A DNA stretch of 64,000 bases from Symmetrospora coprosmae (taxonomy: Eukaryota; Basidiomycota; Cystobasidiomycetes; Symmetrosporaceae), in NCBI GenBank assembly GCA_008802785.1, contig VUYT01000028.1:62001-126000 (forward strand). Direction: 5' to 3'. The translations under genes and the position numbers were made by a program. The notes beneath the pieces were generated by a model. It saw only the letters and a program-made list of their open reading frames with translations. It was not told where the DNA came from and did not search any database. Within the stretch, counting starts at the first letter, position 1; every line of letters begins with the position of its first letter. Below are positions 1 through 11,135 of this stretch, piece by piece.

Positions 1-1885
1 CAGCCCCGCTCGGATGTCAGCCCTTACGAATGGGTTCCATCGAGCACGCTCCTCTCCAATCCCGTCAAGGAGACCAGCAAGTCTTCCAGTGACGCGTTGT
101 CTACAACAGACACGGCCGCTACAGACAACCAAGAGCCAACGAAGTCGAGCTCTGGCTCGTCCAGCTTGGCGTCCAGCACGACGTCTGCTTCGCTTCCTTC
201 TGACTGGCCCAGCAAGATTGTGCCGCAGCAAGCAGCAGATCCTCCTGAGACTGACGACAAGGACGAAGAGGGCTTCGATGCGGGTGCGACTAGTGATGCA
301 GATGCTCCGCCCGCGGGAATGGTCCCTGGAGCAGAAGTCGAGCACCCGGCAGACTCGACGCTCATATCGATACTCCTCACGTCGGCACTCTCGTGGTCTT
401 GGCTACTGGCCCAGAGCGATGCCTCGGCTCAAGTCTTCGCATATATGCCTCAGCTCATTGCGGAGGCCCTCGATATCGACCGATCTCAGGTCACGACTGA
501 CAGTCTCGAAGCTTGGGAACCGCCTGGATGGCAAGGAGCAGGCGCTGACATGTCGGTGCCTGTCTTGTCGTCCGACTCTTTGCTTGCGCAAGCTGACATC
601 CTTCCTTGACAGCCGCTCGGTCTGGCTTGGCTATATACCCACGCTTCAGGTCGATCCTCTGGCAGCCCTGATTGTCAACCGGTCCAGCGTCTTCTACCAC
701 AGCAAGAGGGAACTGACAAAGCAGCTAGCAGGCAGTGTCGACCCAGTCCTTCCGATATTATCCTTCTACGGCCTCACAGCAGAGCAGGAGGACGCCACGG
801 GAGGCAATGGCGGAGCTGCGGCACAGGAGACTGCGACTTTGAGCAACAAGAAGACCGCCCTCATCGCTTCCGCCGCCGCGCTGGGCGCCATCATCTTGGG
901 TGTGGGCGGCTTCTTTGCCTCGCGATATGCCATGAGGAAGCGCAAGGAGTTCAAGCACAGTCAGCAAGGAGGCAGCCAGGGCTATGGCGGGGACGATGAC
1001 GGGGAGGATATGCAGGAGACCGCTCGAGGTATACAGCCGGGCTTCCAGCCGCTCGTCCTTCCGCCTAATCGCTACCTGAACCCGCCCAAGTCGCCAGAGG
1101 ACCCCGACCCGGAAGGACAGGAGGATGCACTGGATCGGGACTCGCTCTCGCGATATCCCGTAACAGAGCGGCACCAGACGGAGGATTTCTACAACAGTGC
1201 GCCTGCCGCCAGCTTTACGAACGAGAGCTCTATGCCGATGCCAGTCCCGATGTCTGTGCCGGTACCAGTGCCTATGCCAATCCCGGCGGATGCGCTCATG
1301 GCGACTCCGAGCCGAGGGGACGATGGTCGACAGTTATTCGATACTGGACCGCTGTCACCGCCGGTGCCAGATTCAGCCTATCCCTTCCCTCATCAGCGCC
1401 CAAGCCCGGGCCCGGCTCAGCACCCGCAGTCGAGCGCGTTTTACCCCATGTCTTCCACGCCAGGAGCCAACTCGCCGCCTGTGAACCAGTCCTACCTAGA
1501 CACCGTCCGCTCCGGCTCCGGCAGCTCGGTACAATCCGAGATGCTGCACACACGACGACGCGTCTCGAGCATGGATATCCCCATCCGCAATACGTGGTGG
1601 AAGCATCAATCGCAGTGGGAGAACCCGACGCAGGGTCAAGGGGCGAGTAGCGGCTCGCCGCCTCTGCCTGCGCTTCCGCCGCAGTCGCAGCCGCTACAAC
1701 CACTGCCGTCCTACCTCCGCGAGAGCCGACCGTACTCGGGCTCGTCGACCTACTCGACGCTGCGCAACTTTAACGGACCGCCTGGTTTCCCGAGCAGCCA
1801 GCCCGGCACGCTGAAAAGAGGGCATAGGAGGACATCAACCAAAATCTCGACGCCGTTTCTGCAGGACAATTCGCTGATGCTGTAG
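1..1885 (+). CDS. MSB2: Msb2-like signalling mucin, C-terminal part (5' end outside window)
   Basis: Open at the left edge in frame 1. Exons 1-551 and 613-1885, joined by a phase-2 intron of 61 bp ending TTGACAG. The 607 visible residues begin with a Ser/Thr/Asp-rich stretch. An HMH-like extracellular domain follows; its key pieces are the strings LIAEALDI, VWLGYIPTLQVDPLAALI and SVDPVLPI. One membrane helix follows (about codons 785-930 of the DNA, ending in SRYAMRKRK), then a cytoplasmic tail of about 320 residues rich in Pro, Ser and Gln. In the Msb2/Hkr1 family this layout belongs to plasma-membrane sensors upstream of Cdc42 and the filamentation/Hog MAPK pathways; in smuts Msb2 helps sense plant surfaces. 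The mucin repeat region is missing because of the window edge. The intron donor (GTCGGT) is unusual, so that junction is the least certain point. Confidence 0.65.
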   Translation, partial: SPARMSALTNGFHRARSSPIPSRRPASLPVTRCLQQTRPLQTTKSQRSRALARPAWRPARRLLRFLLTGPARLCRSKQQILLRLTTRTKRASMRVRLVMQMLRPREWSLEQKSSTRQTRRSYRYSSRRHSRGLGYWPRAMPRLKSSHICLSSLRRPSISTDLRSRLTVSKLGNRLDGKEQALTCRCLSCRPTLCLRKLTSFLDSRSVWLGYIPTLQVDPLAALIVNRSSVFYHSKRELTKQLAGSVDPVLPILSFYGLTAEQEDATGGNGGAAAQETATLSNKKTALIASAAALGAIILGVGGFFASRYAMRKRKEFKHSQQGGSQGYGGDDDGEDMQETARGIQPGFQPLVLPPNRYLNPPKSPEDPDPEGQEDALDRDSLSRYPVTERHQTEDFYNSAPAASFTNESSMPMPVPMSVPVPVPMPIPADALMATPSRGDDGRQLFDTGPLSPPVPDSAYPFPHQRPSPGPAQHPQSSAFYPMSSTPGANSPPVNQSYLDTVRSGSGSSVQSEMLHTRRRVSSMDIPIRNTWWKHQSQWENPTQGQGASSGSPPLPALPPQSQPLQPLPSYLRESRPYSGSSTYSTLRNFNGPPGFPSSQPGTLKRGHRRTSTKISTPFLQDNSLML

Positions 1886-2276
1886 GTTCTTCTGAAGTAA
1901 AGCGAGAGCCACCCAGGCCAAGCGACACCACGTAGCTCCCTCTGTCTCCATTTGCGACACTCCCGCGCGCGACTACTTTGCCTCTGCCAGAGGCGCATGT
2001 TCGCTACCATCTCCCCCGGATCGCATGTACAGGTAGAGCTAGGGAGTGACATCTTGTACAATGCGGTGCGAATGCACGTACTCGTTTTCTCCTTTGCCAA
2101 ACCTGCTCCTTGGATTTTGACGCGTCGGTCTCCCTCTGTCTCCGTTTGCCACCGCCTCGCGTGTTTACTGCGGTCATCGCACCTTCCCGTCTCTCTCCCT
2201 CCAGACGACATCGCAAAGAGGATAGCAGCAGCAGAAGCATAGCAGAAATCGGTGTACAATCGCCGCAGCAGGAGCC
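1886..2276. other. Intergenic, Msb2-like gene to RecQ gene
   Basis: About 390 bp holding the 3' flank of the Msb2-like gene and the upstream region of the helicase. It is C/T-rich with several CTCTGTCTCC-like runs. No gene, RNA or clear repeat was seen. Confidence 0.5.
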
Positions 2277-5200
2277 ATGGCCGCACCGCGGAACAACCTG
2301 AGCGAGCAGCTGGCAAAGATGAGAGCGGGCGGTGGTGCAGGCGCAGGCGCAAAGAAGGGCAAGGGCCCGGACATCCTCCAGACGGCAGGACTGAAGGCGA
2401 TGGATGGCGAGGCATCGAGGGTGAGGAGTAGCGCATGTTCTTGATCTGCGTGTCCATGCGCCTCTATTGATGTCGCTGATGCCGTCTTGCGAATCCAGCT
2501 TCCCTACATGACAGCGGCCGTCATTCCGCCCGCCAGGAAATACAATGCGACTGTCCCTGCGGCGGCGACGGCGATGGCATCGACCTCGGGCTCAGTCAAC
2601 AAGCGACAGAGGACATCTATGAGCACCAGCAGCGACGTCAAGCCGCGGCTGGATGCGTTCCAGCGGGAGAGGGACTCGGCCACGCCAGTCGCCTCCGCGA
2701 GCGCGTCGGCTTCGTCACGCGGCAACAACAAGGCAGGAGGGGCAGGCGGGATGCGCACTGTAGGACTCAGCGATTCAAAGCGCTTTATGGAGCTGCCAGA
2801 GGATGAGGAGGTCATTGTCAAGTCGGAGCACCAGTCGGGAGCCCCCGCTGCGACCGGGACGAGCAGCAGCAGCGGCCAGAGTCGTCGGGACAGCAGCAGG
2901 ATTGACGACAGCGGCTTTCTCGACATGTCTGCCGAGAAGACGGGAGACGCCATGCCGAAGGGAGCAAAGAGGCGGAGGATCCCATCGCCCACGCCTTCGT
3001 CAACAACGCAGCCTCCTCCCTCGCGGGCCCAGTCGACAAGTGCGACATCCGCCACGAGCGCAGCTTTCCCGGACGCGAATCGCGCAGGAGATTCGCCCGA
3101 GGTCCTGAATGAAAAGCTGCAAAAGCTCTACAACACCCAAGAGCAGTTCATGGCGTTCCGGAGGGAAGCATTGGCGCATCCGGAGCACCTGGCGTCGAAT
3201 GGCCTCCACCTGGACATCATCCGAGTGTCATGGTAAGCTGCTTCTGCCCTCTCGAGGCACGTCCCACTTCCTCCGTCGTTTGCTGAACACAATACCTCTC
3301 TCTGTGTCTCCTGCCCGATGGCGCTACCAGCGACGCGTTTGCCGCCCAGGTCAGCCAGCTGGAGGCGCAGATTGGCGCTGGGGAAGCCCCACAGGCCAAG
3401 GTCATCCAGCAATTTGCGCCGCCTGTGATGCCTGCACCTCGTCACCCACCTCCGCCCCCTGCGCACCAGCAGCAACAGTATCGCGCGCCACTCTCACCAC
3501 CGAAGCACTACCAGCAACCGCCGCAGAAGCCGCCGCAGCGGCAACATCAGCCCCAGGCACAGCATGTACCGAGCGATCCTGACGACTTTGCGCAGTACTT
3601 GGACGAGAATGACGTCTCGATGGAGGACATCGATATGGAGGAGCTCGAGAGGCAAGCGTGCGAGGACCATGCGCGACCCCAGCTGCAGCAGAAGAATCAG
3701 TATCAGCAGCCACCGTACGCCCAATATCAGCCGCATCAGCAGCAAAAGCAGCCGCAGCCGCAGCTACAGCAGCAGTACCAGCAGCCAGTCCACGGCCGAC
3801 CACCGGCACAGAACGCATATGCATCAGGTTCGACCTCCGGCCCTCCTCGCGCCATTCAGCCTGCCTCTTCGCCGGTCGTGCACGCTGGACCAGGGCAGAG
3901 AATCGGCAAGCCTGCAGCCGGCCATCCTGCAACCCAGGCTGGGCCCTCGGCGCGAGTACAGAGGGAGTACCCCTGGAGCAGAGATGTTAGAAAGGCGCTC
4001 AGGATGCGGTTCAAGCTGGAGGACTTCCGGCCGAATCAGCTCGAGGCCATCAATGCGACGCTCGATGGGCGAGACGTATTCGTGCTCATGCCGACAGGTG
4101 CGCGATACATCAGACTTCACAGCCCGAGCTGTGACGCACTCTACTGACAGCCTTCTGGTTGTCATATGCCGTTTGCAGGAGGAGGCAAATCGATCTGCTA
4201 CCAGCTGCCCGCAGTCATTTCCAGCGGCAAGACCCGAGGCGTCACAGTGGTCGTATCGCCTCTGCTCAGTCTCATTGTCGACCAGGTGACTGCGCTGGCC
4301 ATGAAGGACATCTCCGTGTGCACCCTGAACAGCACAACGCCAGCGGACGATCGTCGCTTCGCGGTGGCTCAGCTTAACGCGCAGCCGCCTACATGCAGTC
4401 TGGTATACGTGACGCCAGAGATGATCAACAATAGCGAGCAATTCAAGTCCATTCTGCGCAACCTGTACAACCGCGGCAGTCTGGCCCGCTTCGTCGTCGA
4501 TGAAGCACACTGCGTCAGCCAGTGGGGACACGACCTTCGCCCCGACTACAAGCAGCTCGGCAGCCTAAAGACGCTCTTCCCGAATGTGCCCATGATTGCT
4601 CTCACCGCGACCGCCAACGCGCGAGTCAAGGAGGACATCAAGAACAATCTGAACATCAAGGGGTGTCTGACCCTCTCGCAATCGTTCAACAGGAAGAACC
4701 TGTACTACGAGGTCAGAGTTAAGCCAAGCAAGATCCTCGAGGACATTGCTAGCTTCATCAAGAACGATCATCAGGGCGAGACTGGCATCATCTACTGCCT
4801 CAGCAAGAGGTCATGCGAAGAGACGGCAGACCGACTGCGGAAGCTCGGCATCAACGCCTACCACTATCATGCAGGGTGGGTCGCCCAAGCTAATCGCTTT
4901 CATGGGCCGAGCTTCTGCTAAGTCATTCCGCCATCCTTCGCTTTGCGCAGCATGGACAAGACCGATCGCACCGCAGTCCAGCAGAAATGGCAGAAGGGCC
5001 AGTACCACATCATCTGCGCCACTATCGCTTTCGGGATGGGCATCGACAAGCCGGACGTCCGATTCGTTATCCATTACACCCTTCCCTCCTCGCTCGAGGG
5101 ATACTACCAGGAGACGGGTCGCGCTGGACGAGACGGCAAGCCTTCGGTGTGCATCCTATACTACAACTTCAGCGACACGCGCTTCCTGCGTAAATTCATC

Positions 5201-7040
5201 CAAGAGGGCGAAGGGACCTGGCAGCAGAAAGAATGCCAGCACAACAACCTCAATCGCGTCATCCAATTCTGCGTAAACAAGTTCGACTGCCGACGCACTC
5301 AGGTCCTCCAATACTTTGGCGAGATCTTCAACAAGCAAGAATGCGAATTCAGCTGCGACAACTGTCTGCTTTCGAGGCAGATCCAGCACCAGGACAAGGA
5401 CGTCACACACCTTGTCAAGTCAATTGTCGAGCTCGTCGAGGCATTCCAGGGGCAGAAGGTGACCATGGTCCAGCTCATCGACATCTTCCGAGGGAGCAAG
5501 GCGAAGAAGGTGGGTTGCCAACGGATAGTCTCCGCCTACTACGTTGACTGACGCACCGCCTTTCCCGTACTGGAACACAGATTGTCGACGCCGGATGGCA
5601 TAACATGCCCGGAGCTGGGAAGGGAAGCGACATGGACAGGCTCGACATTGAGCGCCTCTTCCACACTGTCGTCTCCGAGTCCATTCTCAAGGAGAACCTC
5701 ATTGTCAACAAGGCCGGTTTCACCAGCGCCTATGTCCAACTCGGTCAGGCGGTCAGGGATCTCGACCGGGGACGGAAAATTGTGATGGGCATGGTTATCC
5801 CAGGCCAGCGGATGCCACCCACTTCAAGGACTGGAGCTGGAGCAGCTGGAGCAGCAGGCGCACCGGCCAAGAAGCGGCTCACGCTGCCGCTCAATGGCAG
5901 TGGGGTGAGCAACGCCAAGGCGCTTGTTCTCGGCAAACAGCGCTTCCTCGACGAAGAATCCGAGGAGGAGATTCAGATCACAAAGGTTGTCACCAAGAAG
6001 AAGCGGACGACGACGCGCTCGACACAATCTCGACGTGTGCAGGCGGAAAAGATGCAGCACCACCAGCAGGAGGAGTCTGACGATGGCGAGTACGTCGCCT
6101 CGGACGAAGACGTGTCAGATGATGCGGAGGACGAAGACGCGAACGATCCAACTTTGAACGGCTTTGTCGTGGACAGCGATGATGAAGAGGACGAAGAGGA
6201 GGAGATCGACAGTGACGTCGAGGTCGTGCCAAATGCGGTTTGGAAGAGCGTCGCAACGCAGAAACAGCCAAACGAGCACGGGCAGGACGCCGTCGAGCAG
6301 CTGTACTCGGAACTCCAGGATTGCGTCTCGCAGGTGAGTTTGCTTCGTGCTTCGAGGGGAGACGGGAGTACTGTAGTGACACTCAAGTTCGAACGATCGC
6401 TGTGATCAGGAAGCAGCGGACAATGACGTCGAGATCCCCGAGCATTTCAATGGCATCCTCCAGGAGATCGCAGCGATGTGCCCGACCACCACAAAAGCCT
6501 TCCAGCAGATCTTCGACAACGACGACGAGATGTACGATACATGGGCGCCCAAGTTCAAGAAGATCACGAACCGTTATGCGCAGAAGGTCCTCAAGGCTAC
6601 CTCGCAGGCTGGGCCGGCCACCGCGAAGCAGTCCAAGCTGTCGATGCTGCCCAAGGGGAAGGTACCAGCGGGCACTACCCGAAGTGCTGCGGCAACCTCT
6701 TCTTCGGCCGCAAGCACAAAGAAGAAGCCAAGCTCGATTGTCTCGCTGCACTCCACCAACTCGAGCTCGTCGACGAGCGGGACGCGCCAGGTGTCAAGGC
6801 AGAGCAGCACGTCAGCCAGCACAAGCAACAGCGGCAGAGCGAACAGGTACGCGACAGCATCTTTGCATCTTGTCTCGAATGCGCCTGCGCTGACCTTTTC
6901 CGATCGCGGTACGCAGCTCCGTCGCCCGCAATGCCACCACGAGCGCGACAGCAAGAGCAGCAGAGCTCCGTCAGTTCCAGTACAACGCAAAGGGTTCCGG
7001 TGCTGGACGGAAGAGCGGGATCCGAGCCATGCCGATGTAA
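2277..7040 (+). CDS. SGS1: RecQ-family DNA helicase (Sgs1/BLM type)
   Basis: Eight exons: 2277-2420, 2499-3232, 3331-4097, 4179-4875, 4951-5509, 5581-6333, 6410-6846, 6917-7040; 1404 residues. The N-terminal ~500 residues are disordered, with His/Pro/Gln-rich runs. The helicase core has Walker A (PTGGGKS, about residue 547, split by the third intron), DEAH ([12 protein letters not shown], about 655) and motif VI ([11 protein letters not shown], about 835). The zinc-binding cysteines of the RecQ-Ct region (ending CDNC) and a winged-helix RQC region follow. Next come a very acidic linker and an HRDC-like segment ([14 protein letters not shown], about 1225-1290). The C terminus is basic and ends SGIRAMPM. 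RecQ enzymes of this class unwind D-loops, G4 and Holliday structures with Top3-Rmi1. Length and order match Sgs1/Rqh1/BLM. The start is the first ATG with a short conserved-looking exon; splice phases all agree. Confidence 0.93.
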
Positions 7041-7256
7041 GGTGTGGAAGAAGCACCGATGCCGTGCCATATACTCGGCGCCACTCAGATCGCGCTACGA
7101 AATCAGATTCATTCATTCAGTAACAAGCGTTGTTGTTGCTACTGCTCTACACATGCCTTCGCCCTTCTATCTCTGCATCCTTAGGCAGGTCAAGTGAAAG
7201 TGCCAACATGCTATCCCTCTCAACGCGCATGGCCTGGATTCTTCTCCCTGCCAGCT

Positions 7257-8848
7257 TCAATCTGCTCTGGCCTTGTAGTGCACCTCGGAGCACCCCTTGA
7301 GCTTGCCAGCGGCCTGCTCGGCTGTCAGGTCCCGCTGCGGCTCGCCAAAGAGCTCGAATCCGACGAGGAACTTCTTGACGCTTGCGCTGCGGAGCAAGGG
7401 CGGGCTGAAGCTGAAGTGAAGCTGGGCAGACTCGGCGTACATGGTGTCGTTGAGCGTAGGGGCCTGGTAGATGCCCATCGAATAGGGGAAGGAGCATTGG
7501 AAGACTGACGTATGGGTACAGGCACGTTAGCGACTCGGCCTGCTGCTGCAACGGCGGAAGGCTAGCACTCACGGTTGTCGTATCTGCAGGTGGCTTTCCG
7601 GAACACATCCGCCAGGTCTGTCTTTTCCTCATCTCGCAGATCAAGGACGTGCGGTATCCGCCTCCGAGTGGGGACAATCATCATCTCGTACGGCCAGAGC
7701 GCCCAGTACGGTACCAATGCTGCCCAGTGCTCGCCCTGGACAACAATACGCGGGCTTGTGTTCTCTATTTCTGCGCGGGCATAGTCGAGCAGCAGGTTCG
7801 TCCCGTGCTCGGCGTGGTATGCTCGCAGGGAGGAGAGGATAGTCTGAGCCTCGAAGGGGATGTACGAGAGCGACCAGGCTTGTCCGTGTGGGTGCGGGTT
7901 GGAGCAGCCCATCATGGCGCCCTTGTTTTCGAAGCTGGAAGGCACAAGGACGGAACGTTTTTGGAGATTAAAGCTTCTTCGCTGGAGAATACGTACGAGT
8001 ACACTTACATCTGGATGTACTCGATCCAATCGAGACTCTCCGAGACTTCTCTGTACAGGCTTTGCCTAGATGTGCCGATGATGGAGAAGGCCGTCAGCCG
8101 GTAAGCGCTGCCTGCTCCTATCCAGTTCACCGGACGAGTTGCTCGACATACCATGCCGCAATGACGTGTAGCATTTCTTCCTGCTTGAGCTGCGCTATCG
8201 TAAGGTCGTGCCGTGGCGAGAAGCAGATGACGTAGCATTTGCCGCGCGCGGGCTCTGCCTTGTACAGGCTCGCCACGGGGCTGGCGCTGTCGACCTCTGT
8301 TGGTGCCAGCGTGTCCGGAAACGATACTTGCTGCTGGCGGACTGCCGCGAAGTCATTCTGTTGCTTGCGGACAGTCAGCTGTGCCTATGTCATTCGCACG
8401 AAGGGCGAGGCGAGCACACCTCAAATGCGAATGTCGTTTCGTATTTCGGGTTGTGATCCTCGCCCATCCGCTTGTTCCCAGGACAGAGGTAGCACTTGGC
8501 GTCGTATTCTGGTAGGACCGTGAAGTCGGGCGGTTCGGTCTGCCCTTGCCAGGGTCGCTTCGTCCTGTGGGCTGCGCGCATGCACGCGGAAGGAAGCGTC
8601 AGCTGGAGCATGAATGGCGGTTTGGACGAAGGAAGGCCTGCGCACGAGAGCAGAGCACCCATTCTTGCTTGAGCGGGTCTGAGCGAGAGCAAAGGGGAGA
8701 GGTAGGTAAGGTCGGGGTCAGCATGTCGTGCCATGAGCTCGGCATGAGAGGACGCACTCCATCGCCGATGCGAGTGGTCAGTTGGGTCAAAGGAGGGCAG
8801 CGACGCGGCTGCCGACGTCGACGGCGACATGGATGCAGTCGGGGCCAT
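7257..8848 (-). CDS. GAL7: Galactose-1-phosphate uridylyltransferase
   Basis: Seven exons on the minus strand: 8848-8758, 8678-8646 (33 bp), 8571-8420, 8378-8152, 8065-8009, 7934-7573, 7504-7257; 389 residues, the normal GalT size. Splicing restores family motifs across every junction: [12 protein letters not shown], then [19 protein letters not shown], then [18 protein letters not shown] with the active-site HPH (about residues 201-203), then [19 protein letters not shown]. The enzyme swaps UDP between glucose-1-P and galactose-1-P in the cytosolic Leloir pathway. It is divergently paired with GAL1, so the two likely share a galactose-responsive promoter. An in-frame ATG 60 bp upstream (8908) would add 20 residues; 8848 is preferred because the protein then begins close to the conserved FDPTDH block. 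Confidence 0.95.
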
Positions 8849-9066
8849 GATACTGTCCAACACTCTGCAGGATGCAGGGCGGGAAGGAGGAAGCTCCGCC
8901 GTACTCACTCAGACGGGAGGGGATCCCATAAAAAGAATGCTCCGCCGGAGTGAAAGGGGCAGTCGCAGTCGCAGTCGCAGCGTCACGCATGCATGCATGG
9001 AACAGCTTCGAACAGGATACAGACAGACCATCTACTCGAGTACGGCACACATAGCAGCGCTTTGTC
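8849..9066. promoter_or_regulatory. Divergent GAL7/GAL1 promoter region
   Basis: This 218-bp gap separates the two start codons. It contains a TATA-like CATAAAAAG (about 8927-8935), suitably placed for GAL1, a short CAGTCG direct repeat (about 8960-8980) and alternating ATGCATGC just upstream of GAL1. No CGG-N11-CCG Gal4-type site was found, as expected outside budding yeasts. The regulatory role is inferred from the head-to-head layout. Confidence 0.5.
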
Positions 9067-11055
9067 ATGCCCGACATCATGCAGTCGCCCATCACCGTCT
9101 TTGACAGCTCGAGCGCGGCGGCCATTCTCGAGCAGAAGACGCGCTGGACGGAGCTTTGCGCCAGCTTCGAAAAGCGCTATGGAAAGAAGCCAGACTATAT
9201 CGCACGAGCTCCCGGGCGTGTTAGCATCATCGGCGAGCATATCGACTATGCGGGTAGGTGTCTGGCTGTCTGCGCTCGCGCCGGTCTCCCTCTGTGGAAG
9301 AGGAGCTGCTGATCCGTGAGAGGTCGCTTCCTCGTTGTTCAACAGGCCTGTCTGTGCTTCCTGCAGCGATAGATCGAGATGTCCTCATGGCCTGCTCTGC
9401 GACCTCGTCCGCGGCGGACGCATCTCGCATCAGCGTAGCCAACGTGAACGCGAGGTTTGCCGCAGAGACCGTCGAGTACACCGCTGGAAGCCGGGATGGA
9501 CCTATCCTCGACCCAAAGGCGCACAGCTGGGTCAACTACTTCAAAGTACGTTCCTGTGCTTCGGCTCATGGTACCCGCGTCGCTCTCGCTCGGCAGCTTG
9601 GAAAGGCATGGCCTCACGATCCGATATCGCGTCTCCTTCCCGACTCTTCAGGCGGGTCTCAAGGGGGTTCTCGGACACCTGTCCGATGAGGCACTAAGCA
9701 ACGGCATCGAGCTGTCCATCATGGTCGATGGGAACGTTCCTCCTGGAGGCGGTCTCTCCTCAAGCGCAGCCATGGTCGTTTCGTCCGCCATTGCCGTCCT
9801 CCAAGCCTACGACTACATCTCGCAGACGACGCAGGGACAGCTGGCAGAGATTGCCATTACGAGCGGTATGTGCAAATACTGTGCGGACCTGCAAGAGCAC
9901 CACTGAGAAAACCTGCTGACAGCATGTTGTACCCGCAGAGCGCCTCGTCGGCGTCAACTCTGGCGGAATGGACCAGTCAGCTTCGATCTTTAGCCGGCAG
10001 TCATACCTCCTGAACGTCGGCTTCGTGCCCAAGCTCGTAGCGACGCTTGTCCCCTTCCCCACGAGCAAGCCGAGCCTTCGCTACGTGATCGCCAACACGC
10101 TCGTGACGTCCGAAAAGCAGAAGACGAGCAAGTACAACTACAATCTGCGCGTGGTCGAGCTGCGCGTGGCTGCGCGGCTGCTCATTGCGCATCTGCAGCT
10201 CGAAGAGTACTTTGACGACGATGCGGAGAACCTGCCCACGCTCAAGCACGTCATGGACGCCCACTTTGCCTCGTCGTCCACGCACACGAGCATCGACTTC
10301 CTCATGGAGCGCCAGCGGCGGTTGAGCATCATGCTGCATATCGTCGAAGAGGTCTTCGGTGCCAGTCCGGACATTGACAGCTGGGAAGACGTTCGCAGGA
10401 AGCTAGGCGGCATCTCGCAGGAGCAGTTCGCACAGCGCTTCCACCCGCATTTCGAGATCGAAGCACAGGGTCTGAAGCTCTACCAGCGATCAAAGCATGC
10501 TGTGAGTCGATGCACGCCAGCTTGCCATGCGGCTTCCTTCTCGTGAGCTGAACCCGCTTGAGCTTCGTTGCGGCCCCTGTTTGCAGTACTCAGAGGCGCG
10601 CCGCGTGTACCAGTATCGAGCCCTTCTCGAAAGCGCCAACGAGACGACACCCGGTCTCGGAGACAAGCTCGGTGATCTGATGAATGATAGTCAGAGCAGC
10701 TGTCGTGACCTCTTTGAGTGCTCGTGCCCGGAGATTGAGGACGTCTGCCTCATTGCTCGGAAAGCGGGGGCGCTTGGTAGCCGGCTAAGTGGAGCCGGCT
10801 GGGGAGGGTGCACCGTGAGTCAACAAAGCCATACTCTGACGCACACCATGTCAAACTGAGTCGATATGTACTCATCCGCTGGCATATGTTCCCTTGCAGG
10901 TCCACCTCGTTCCAGAGGAAATGCAAGAGAACCTGATAAGCGACCTCAAGAAAGAGTACTACAACAAGCACTTCCCGGATCTCACACAGGAGCAGCTAGA
11001 GGAGGCGGTTTTTGCGACCAAGCCAGAAGAAGGGGCGTGTCTATACAGTTTGTAG
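9067..11055 (+). CDS. GAL1: Galactokinase
   Basis: Six exons: 9067-9253, 9346-9545, 9652-9865, 9939-10501, 10587-10814, 10900-11055; 515 residues, typical of fungal galactokinases. It carries the galactokinase signature [18 protein letters not shown] (about 46-63), the GHMP ATP-binding loop [12 protein letters not shown] (about 159-170), the catalytic-region [10 protein letters not shown] (about 207-216) and the C-terminal [14 protein letters not shown] motif that closes the nucleotide pocket. It phosphorylates galactose to galactose-1-P, the substrate of the divergent neighbour GAL7. The third GHMP motif is split by the fifth intron. Exon phases agree throughout. No GAL10 gene is present in this window. 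Confidence 0.96.
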
Positions 11056-11135
11056 CTGCACGAAGCGCATGAAAAGGCCCACCGGAGCCGCCCAGCCTCG
11101 TTAGGTGTGATGAACTGCTGCATTGGATCATCCCC

